Assembly: GCA_039182715.1 (NCBI GenBank) | Contig: JBCDBY010000135.1 | Coordinates: forward strand, 1-11,454 | Direction: 5' to 3' | Source: JBCDBY01 sp039182715 | GTDB lineage: Bacteria > Planctomycetota > PLA2 | DNA length: 11,454 bases | Part shown: positions 6,963-11,454 of the stretch, in pieces | Layout of the letters: each line of letters starts with the position of its first letter | Numbering within the stretch: position 1 is the stretch's first letter | Made by a program: the position numbers and the translations under genes | The notes under the pieces: generated by a model | What the model saw: only the letters and a program-made list of their open reading frames with translations | Databases searched by the model: none | What the model was told of the DNA's origin: nothing

Positions 6963-8715
6963 ATGTGTAGAACCGCTTGCGCAGGCGCGCGCGGGCCCAG
7001 ATGGCAACGATGTTGAGGGCGACCACGATGAGAATCAGCAGCAGCGTCGTCGTGAACACGAGCGGACGGGTTCCGACCGAGTCCTGGCTCTGGAAGCCCA
7101 CGTCGTAGATGTGGAAGCCCAGGTGCATGAAGCTGCGCTGCGGGTGCAGGAAGGGGAACTCGCCGTCGATCGGCAGCTCCGGCGCGATCTTGGCCGCGCC
7201 CACCAGCATGAGCGGCGCGACCTCGCCGGCGCCGCGCGCCAGCGCGAGGATACCGCCGGTCATGATGCCGGGCAGCGCGCGCGGAAGGACGATGCGCCGG
7301 ATCGTCTGCCACTTCGAGGCGCCACAGGCGTAGCTGCCCTCGCGCATCGAGCGCGGCACGGCGGCGAGCGCCTCCTCCGTCGCGACGATGACGACCGGCA
7401 GCGTGAGCAGCGCCAGCGTCAGCGACGCCCACAGCAGGCCGCCCTTGCCGAAGGTCGGGTTGCCGTCCGCGAGGTCGACCGCGAAGAAGAGCTCGTCGAT
7501 GCCGGCGCCCACGATGTAGCAGAAGAATCCCAGCCCGAACACGCCGTACACGATGCTCGGCACGCCGGCCAGGTTATTGACCGCGATCCGGACGATGCTC
7601 ACCAGCATGCCCTGCTTGGCATACTCCCGCAGGTAGAGCGCGGCGAGCACGCCGAACGGCACGACGAAGATGATCATGAGCAGCGTCATGACGACCGTGC
7701 CGAAGATGGCGGGGAAGACGCCGCCCTGCGAGTTGGCCTCGCGCGGGTCGTCCCAGATGAACTCGTGCCAGCGCGAGAAGTAGATGCCGAGCTTGCCGAA
7801 GAAGCCCTGCTGGTTGGCCTGGTAGCCGCGCACGATGTCGGCGACCCGAATGGGCTGGTCGACGCCGTCCGCGGTGCGCATGACCATCACGTAGCGATCG
7901 TTCTCGGCCTGCAGCGCGGCGATCTTCTCCGAGATCGGCTCGCGCTCCTTGTCGAGCGCCGCGACCTGGGCGTCGAACACCTTGGTGGCGGCCGCGTACT
8001 GCTCCGAGAACCGGCCGTGGTCGAGCTCGACGACACGCAGCTCCTTGGCGGCCGCGCGCTTCGCCTTGTCGACATCGCCGAGCGGGCCCTTCTTGAGGTC
8101 CTCGCGCTCGTCGTAGCGGTCGATCAGCTCGCCGTGCCACTTCTCGAACTGCTCCCAGGTCTCCGCCGGGCCGCTGGCGACGACCTTGCCGTCGATCCGG
8201 AACTCTTTGGGGAAGCCGTAGAACCGGCCCCAGGTGAGCCGCTCGAGCAATGTCGCCCATTCGGGCTGCGTGTCCTCCGCGACTTCGAAGTCGCTCACCC
8301 AGTGGAAGTTGGTCTGCGTCAGCTCGAAGTTGCCTGTCCGCAGGCTGCGACGCGTCGATTCGCCGCCCTCCTCCTGGATCGCGGCGAAGATCGTCTCGAC
8401 CTTCTCCTGCGGCACCAGCTCGGCGACCTGCGCCCGCGTCGGCACGTAGGTGTCTTTGTCGTGCACCTCGCCCATGAGCGTCTTGCCGTGCAGCGTCGTG
8501 ACGCGCTCGATGGGAACGGGCCAGAAGGCGGCGAACCCGTTGATGAAGACGATCGCGAGCAGGCCCACGATCATCGCCAGACAGAGGATGAGCGCGCCGC
8601 CGGTGATCCACACCATCGGCTCGCCGCGCGCGAACAGCGACGAACGCGCGCGCGGCCGCTTGGGCGCGGGCCGCTTCGCGTGGCTGCCCGGATCGACCTG
8701 GGTCGTCGTGGTCAT
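6961..8715 (-). CDS. pstA: PstA phosphate permease with a long extracytoplasmic insertion
   Basis: A 584-residue inner-membrane permease; the common PstA is about 280-300 residues. Layout: basic cytoplasmic tail (1-34), TM1 (about 35-60), about 270 extracytoplasmic residues (61-333), then the permease core (334-575). The core includes an EAA-type loop EEALAAVPRSMREGSYACGA (447-466), which contacts PstB, and GAGEVAPLMLVGAA (495-508), typical of PstA. The insertion contains a charged stretch, about 215-275, that looks like coiled coil (LDKEREPISEKIAALQAEND). Long PstA proteins with an N-terminal extension (DUF3333 type, as I recall it from Pseudomonas) are known; I cannot confirm homology by eye. 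The ATG overlaps the pstC stop (ATGA), with GGAG 5 nt upstream. The frame stays open further upstream to 9570, but that part is a shadow of pstC. Confidence 0.94.
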   Translation of the reverse strand: MTTTTQVDPGSHAKRPAPKRPRARSSLFARGEPMVWITGGALILCLAMIVGLLAIVFINGFAAFWPVPIERVTTLHGKTLMGEVHDKDTYVPTRAQVAELVPQEKVETIFAAIQEEGGESTRRSLRTGNFELTQTNFHWVSDFEVAEDTQPEWATLLERLTWGRFYGFPKEFRIDGKVVASGPAETWEQFEKWHGELIDRYDEREDLKKGPLGDVDKAKRAAAKELRVVELDHGRFSEQYAAATKVFDAQVAALDKEREPISEKIAALQAENDRYVMVMRTADGVDQPIRVADIVRGYQANQQGFFGKLGIYFSRWHEFIWDDPREANSQGGVFPAIFGTVVMTLLMIIFVVPFGVLAALYLREYAKQGMLVSIVRIAVNNLAGVPSIVYGVFGLGFFCYIVGAGIDELFFAVDLADGNPTFGKGGLLWASLTLALLTLPVVIVATEEALAAVPRSMREGSYACGASKWQTIRRIVLPRALPGIMTGGILALARGAGEVAPLMLVGAAKIAPELPIDGEFPFLHPQRSFMHLGFHIYDVGFQSQDSVGTRPLVFTTTLLLILIVVALNIVAIWARARLRKRFYT

Positions 8716-11321
8716 AGCTGCTCCGAGTAGCGCGCGCGGAAGCGGCGTCGCACGAATTCCGCGGCGGTGTTGATCACGAAGGTCATCGCGAAGAGGACGA
8801 ACGCGGACAGGAAGAGCACGCGATAGTGGCCTTCGCCCTTCGGCGCCTCCGGCAGCTCGGTCGCGATGTTGGCCGAGAGCGCGCGGAAGCCGTTGAACAT
8901 GTCCATGCTCATGATGGGCGTGTTGCCCGCCGCCATGAGCACGATCATCGTCTCGCCCACCGCGCGGCCGAGGCCGACCATGATGGCGCTGAAGATGCCG
9001 CTGGTGGCGGTCGGAATGATGATGCGGACCGCCGTCTGCCAAGGCGTGGCGCCGGCGCCGAGAGAGCCTTCGCGCAGCTGGCTCGGCACGCCGCTCAGGG
9101 CGTCTTCGGCCAGCGTGTAGATGATCGGCACGATGGCGAAGCCCATCGCGAAGCCGACGATGAGCGCGTTGCGCGGCGAGTACTGGCCCATGAAGTCGCT
9201 GCGCGGGTCCCCGAAGAACGAGGCGAAGTATCCCAGCACGCCGGCGACGGCGAAGCTCGCGACGACGAGGCCCAGAAGGCGCAGGACATCGAATTGGGCG
9301 CACTGCGCGCGCGTCCACTCGAAGCTCTTCCCGCGCAGCCAGGGCGTGCCGTAGCGTCCCCAGAGCATGACGAGGGCGAAGACCGAAAGCGGCAGCAGCA
9401 GGAACATCCAGCCGCCCCATGCGCCGTCGGCACCCGGACCGGCGTTGAGCCACTTCTTGATGTCGCCCTGGAAGAAGATCGCCTCGAACGCGGGCGCGAC
9501 CCAGCGGGCGAGCAGGATGCCGACCGGCAACGCCACCCCCATGAGCACGAACTTCTGCCAGCCGTCCCATCGCAGCGCCCTCTCGGCCGGCAGCAGCTGC
9601 CAGAGGCGGGCGCCGAGCACGAAGGCAAACGGGATCGTCAGGAGCGAGGCAAGCGTCGCGGGCAGCACGCTGGCGACGAAGGGAGCCACCACGAGTGCGG
9701 CGAGGAAGCCCAGCACCACGCTGGGCAGGCTGGCCATCATCTCGACGATCGATTTCACCGGCGCGCGCACCCGCGGCTTCATGAACTCACTCGTGTAGAT
9801 CGCCGCCAGCAGCGCGATCGGGATCGAGATGAGCATGGAGTAGAAGGTCGCCTTCAGCGTGCCGAAGATGAGCGGATAGAGGCCGATCTTCGGCTCCGCA
9901 TCGTCGCCGCCCGTCGACTGCCACTTGTGCTGGGGCTCCGCCTGGCGCTCGTAGTGCACCTTGAGAAACACCGTCGTCAGGCTGACGTCGTGGAAGCGCG
10001 GATCGAACTCCCAGGCGCTCACCTGCGCGCCCGACGCCGAGAGGATCGCATCCTCCTTCGGCGCGTAGGCGAGCGCGCGGATGGGCGCGGTCTGGTCCGT
10101 CGGCAGCTCCATCAGGTCGGTGCCGCGCGTCGTCTGGAACGCGTGGACAGCACCGTTCTCGTAGCCCATCAGCGCCAGGCGCGAACGACCCGAGCTCGCC
10201 ATCGCCGTGACCGGCGAGCGCGGACCCTCCAGCGTCCGGAGCTTGACCATCTCGATGCCGTCGACCGAGGTCGGGGAGTCGGGGCGGCTCGGCGACCAGA
10301 GGTGCACGAGGCCGGCGCTGTCCCCCACCATGAGGGTCGACTTGCCGTTGTGCATGGAGAACGCCGTGACCGTCGAGCCGTCGCCGATGAGCTTGAGTTT
10401 CTCGGCCTGGCGCCGGTCGTCCGGAACCGGATTGCCGTCGTCCGCCTGGCTGCGCGAGTCGTACCGGATCGCGTAGCCGTCCTCCCAGAGCAGGTAGAGC
10501 TCGTTGGCGGAGCCCGAAAGCGAGACGTACCTCGGGAAGGAGCGCCCGGTCGGCGCCTCGTAGGGCAGCGGGCGCTTCCGCGCGACCACCTCGTCCTCGC
10601 CGGTCAGCATGTTGAGGCGCTTCGACAGCGTCGCCACCGACAGCTCGGGCCCGTCCGCGAGAATCGCCATCGCGACGCCGGAGGGCGGGAACGAGAGGTC
10701 GACCGCGCGGATGCGGCCGTCGGCCACCTTCGCCTCGTCCTCGATCTTCGGCTCGAACCGGACGACGCGGAACTGGTTCTTCGGGGTCTTCTCGACGATG
10801 CCGCCGTCGAAGGCGCGCTGCTCGCCGACCTCGAGGTCCCGGAAGTTCTCCGGCATGTCGGGGACCTCGAGGAAGCGGACCTTGAACTTGATCTCCAGCA
10901 CGCGCACCGTGCCGTCCTCGAAACCGAAGATCCAGCGCGCCCCTTCCGGCGTGCGATTCCACGCGGTGGGACGCTTCCCGCCGAGCAGATCGCGCGACGT
11001 CATCGCCTCCCCCGTCCGGAACGCGACGAGGCTCAGCCGTCCGCTCTCGTGCAGCGTCCAGGTGATCGAGCGGTATTCGTCGCATCCGGTGCCGATCAGT
11101 TCGTCACTGCGGGTGGCGGCGATCTTGCGTTTCTCGCCCGCTTCGGCGCCCGCGAACAGCGGGGCGACGACGGCGATGAGGAACCCGAAGATGAGGACGA
11201 CCGCCACGATGGTGCCGAAGCCGCCCGCATAGATGAACCAGCGTGCAGTGCGTTCGGCGCGCGCGACCGACTTGGGGGTCTTGCGCTGGCGACGGTATCC
11301 GGTGATGGATTTTTCCGGCAT
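8712..11321 (-). CDS. pstC: PstC phosphate permease with a WD40-like extracytoplasmic domain
   Basis: An 869-residue permease, nearly three times the common 300-320. Layout: basic cytoplasmic tail (1-27), TM1 (about 29-57), an extracytoplasmic region of about 425 residues (58-483), then membrane segments near 484-510, 530-577, 590-617, 636-658, 682-704, 718-742, 775-799 and 834-856. The EAA loop EDALSGVPSQLREGSLGAGA (739-758) and GRAVGETMIVLMAAGN (785-800) identify PstC. WD40-like blades are visible near 316-343 (ending LVHLWSP), 369-397 and 412-440 (ending VSAWEFD), and GYAIRYD at 282-288 may be another. Residues 570-715 add about three membrane segments between the usual third and fourth. 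Long PstC forms with a propeller-like domain occur, as I recall, in Pseudomonas. The ATG lacks a clear Shine-Dalgarno, but no in-frame alternative lies close by. It is the first visible gene of the operon. Confidence 0.95.
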   Translation of the reverse strand: MPEKSITGYRRQRKTPKSVARAERTARWFIYAGGFGTIVAVVLIFGFLIAVVAPLFAGAEAGEKRKIAATRSDELIGTGCDEYRSITWTLHESGRLSLVAFRTGEAMTSRDLLGGKRPTAWNRTPEGARWIFGFEDGTVRVLEIKFKVRFLEVPDMPENFRDLEVGEQRAFDGGIVEKTPKNQFRVVRFEPKIEDEAKVADGRIRAVDLSFPPSGVAMAILADGPELSVATLSKRLNMLTGEDEVVARKRPLPYEAPTGRSFPRYVSLSGSANELYLLWEDGYAIRYDSRSQADDGNPVPDDRRQAEKLKLIGDGSTVTAFSMHNGKSTLMVGDSAGLVHLWSPSRPDSPTSVDGIEMVKLRTLEGPRSPVTAMASSGRSRLALMGYENGAVHAFQTTRGTDLMELPTDQTAPIRALAYAPKEDAILSASGAQVSAWEFDPRFHDVSLTTVFLKVHYERQAEPQHKWQSTGGDDAEPKIGLYPLIFGTLKATFYSMLISIPIALLAAIYTSEFMKPRVRAPVKSIVEMMASLPSVVLGFLAALVVAPFVASVLPATLASLLTIPFAFVLGARLWQLLPAERALRWDGWQKFVLMGVALPVGILLARWVAPAFEAIFFQGDIKKWLNAGPGADGAWGGWMFLLLPLSVFALVMLWGRYGTPWLRGKSFEWTRAQCAQFDVLRLLGLVVASFAVAGVLGYFASFFGDPRSDFMGQYSPRNALIVGFAMGFAIVPIIYTLAEDALSGVPSQLREGSLGAGATPWQTAVRIIIPTATSGIFSAIMVGLGRAVGETMIVLMAAGNTPIMSMDMFNGFRALSANIATELPEAPKGEGHYRVLFLSAFVLFAMTFVINTAAEFVRRRFRARYSEQL

Positions 11322-11454
11322 GGCGAAGGGGAACGGGCGCCCGGAGCGATATGCCCCGGGCCAGGGTGAGTTTTTGTTGCTCTAAATAGGGAATCAGTGG
11401 CTCATTGAGTGCGGTTGCTGCTACCACGGGGGTGGTTGTAAACTCGCTCACCCA
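11322..11454 (-). promoter_or_regulatory. Region upstream of pstC, probable operon promoter region
   Basis: This stretch is visibly richer in A+T than the coding DNA, especially 11370-11450, as expected for a promoter. On the minus strand a TATTTA (11383-11388) could serve as a weak -10, about 62 nt before the pstC ATG. Just upstream are two imperfect 8-bp copies, CACTCAAT (11404-11411) and CACTGATT (11392-11399), 12 bp apart. They could be a PhoB-type direct repeat, but they do not match the E. coli Pho box (CTGTCAT units, 11-bp period) and lie too close to the -10. No Shine-Dalgarno is seen before pstC. The right end could also hold the tail of an upstream gene: one minus-strand frame is open from the edge to a TGA at 11402-11404. 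Confidence 0.35.

Noticed and set aside
5857..8730. 957-codon plus-strand frame opposite pstA and pstB
   Set aside because: Same low-complexity composition, and it spans two convincing minus-strand genes and their junction. No domain is visible.
8716..9570. Upstream extension of the pstA frame into pstC
   Set aside because: The extension is Arg/His-rich frame-shifted sequence of pstC. The ATG at 8715 with GGAG upstream and an ATGA overlap is the natural start.
8826..11369. Very long open frame on the plus strand opposite pstC (847 codons)
   Set aside because: Its translation is Arg/Ala/Asp/Glu/Val/His-rich with no recognisable domain, and it is antisense to a gene with clear PstC motifs. 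Long antisense frames are expected from G/C-rich third positions.
11423..11436. ACCAC-GGGG-GTGGT as a terminator of an upstream gene
   Set aside because: A 5-bp stem without a T-run is too weak to call, and no upstream gene can be confirmed in the window.
11104..11451. 115-codon minus-strand frame starting with GTG near the right edge
   Set aside because: It overlaps the pstC 5' region in another frame and becomes Arg/His/Pro-rich there. Only its first 35 or so codons lie outside pstC and they show no recognisable motif.
11364..11453. GGGTGAG (11364-11370) and CTCACCC (11447-11453) as a long-range inverted repeat
   Set aside because: Only 7 bp with a 76-nt spacer and no further pairing; easily a chance match.

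Overview
The window is high in G+C (about two thirds by eye) and comes from a Gram-negative (diderm) bacterium. It encodes an outer-membrane porin with a signal peptide, a lipoprotein with a lipobox, and Shine-Dalgarno sequences of the usual AAGGAG/GGAGG kind. I cannot fix the phylum. The long-form PstC and PstA resemble those I remember from Pseudomonas- and Vibrio-type gammaproteobacteria, but high-G+C groups such as Planctomycetota or Myxococcota are also possible. No mobile element, tRNA, rRNA or CRISPR array is visible.

Every gene I support lies on the minus strand, so the reading order runs from the right edge to the left: pstC (11321-8712), pstA (8715-6961), pstB (6948-6022), a repeat lipoprotein (5981-4644), phoB (4612-3872), phoR (3808-1997), phoU (2000-1347), then a 257-bp gap with several inverted repeats, then an OprO/OprP-type porin (1089 to the left edge, 3' end missing). 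Spacing from pstC to phoU is tight, with ATGA stop/start overlaps at pstC/pstA and phoR/phoU and gaps of 12, 40, 31 and 63 bp elsewhere, so these seven genes look like one transcription unit. A 133-bp stretch upstream of pstC, richer in A+T, probably carries the operon promoter. No pstS is present; it may lie beyond the right edge or elsewhere.

Together this is a phosphate acquisition and phosphate-sensing locus. The porin would admit phosphate across the outer membrane, PstC/PstA/PstB import it across the inner membrane, PhoU links transporter state to the PhoR kinase, and PhoR phosphorylates PhoB, which probably activates the same genes. Departures from the textbook locus are: (1) a lipoprotein of unknown function made of exactly six 66-residue tandem repeats, placed between pstB and phoB; (2) a PstC with about 425 extracytoplasmic residues containing WD40-like stretches, plus extra membrane segments within the permease core; (3) a PstA with about 270 extra extracytoplasmic residues including a likely coiled coil; (4) phoU placed last, after phoR. 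The repeat lipoprotein is the most likely undescribed component.
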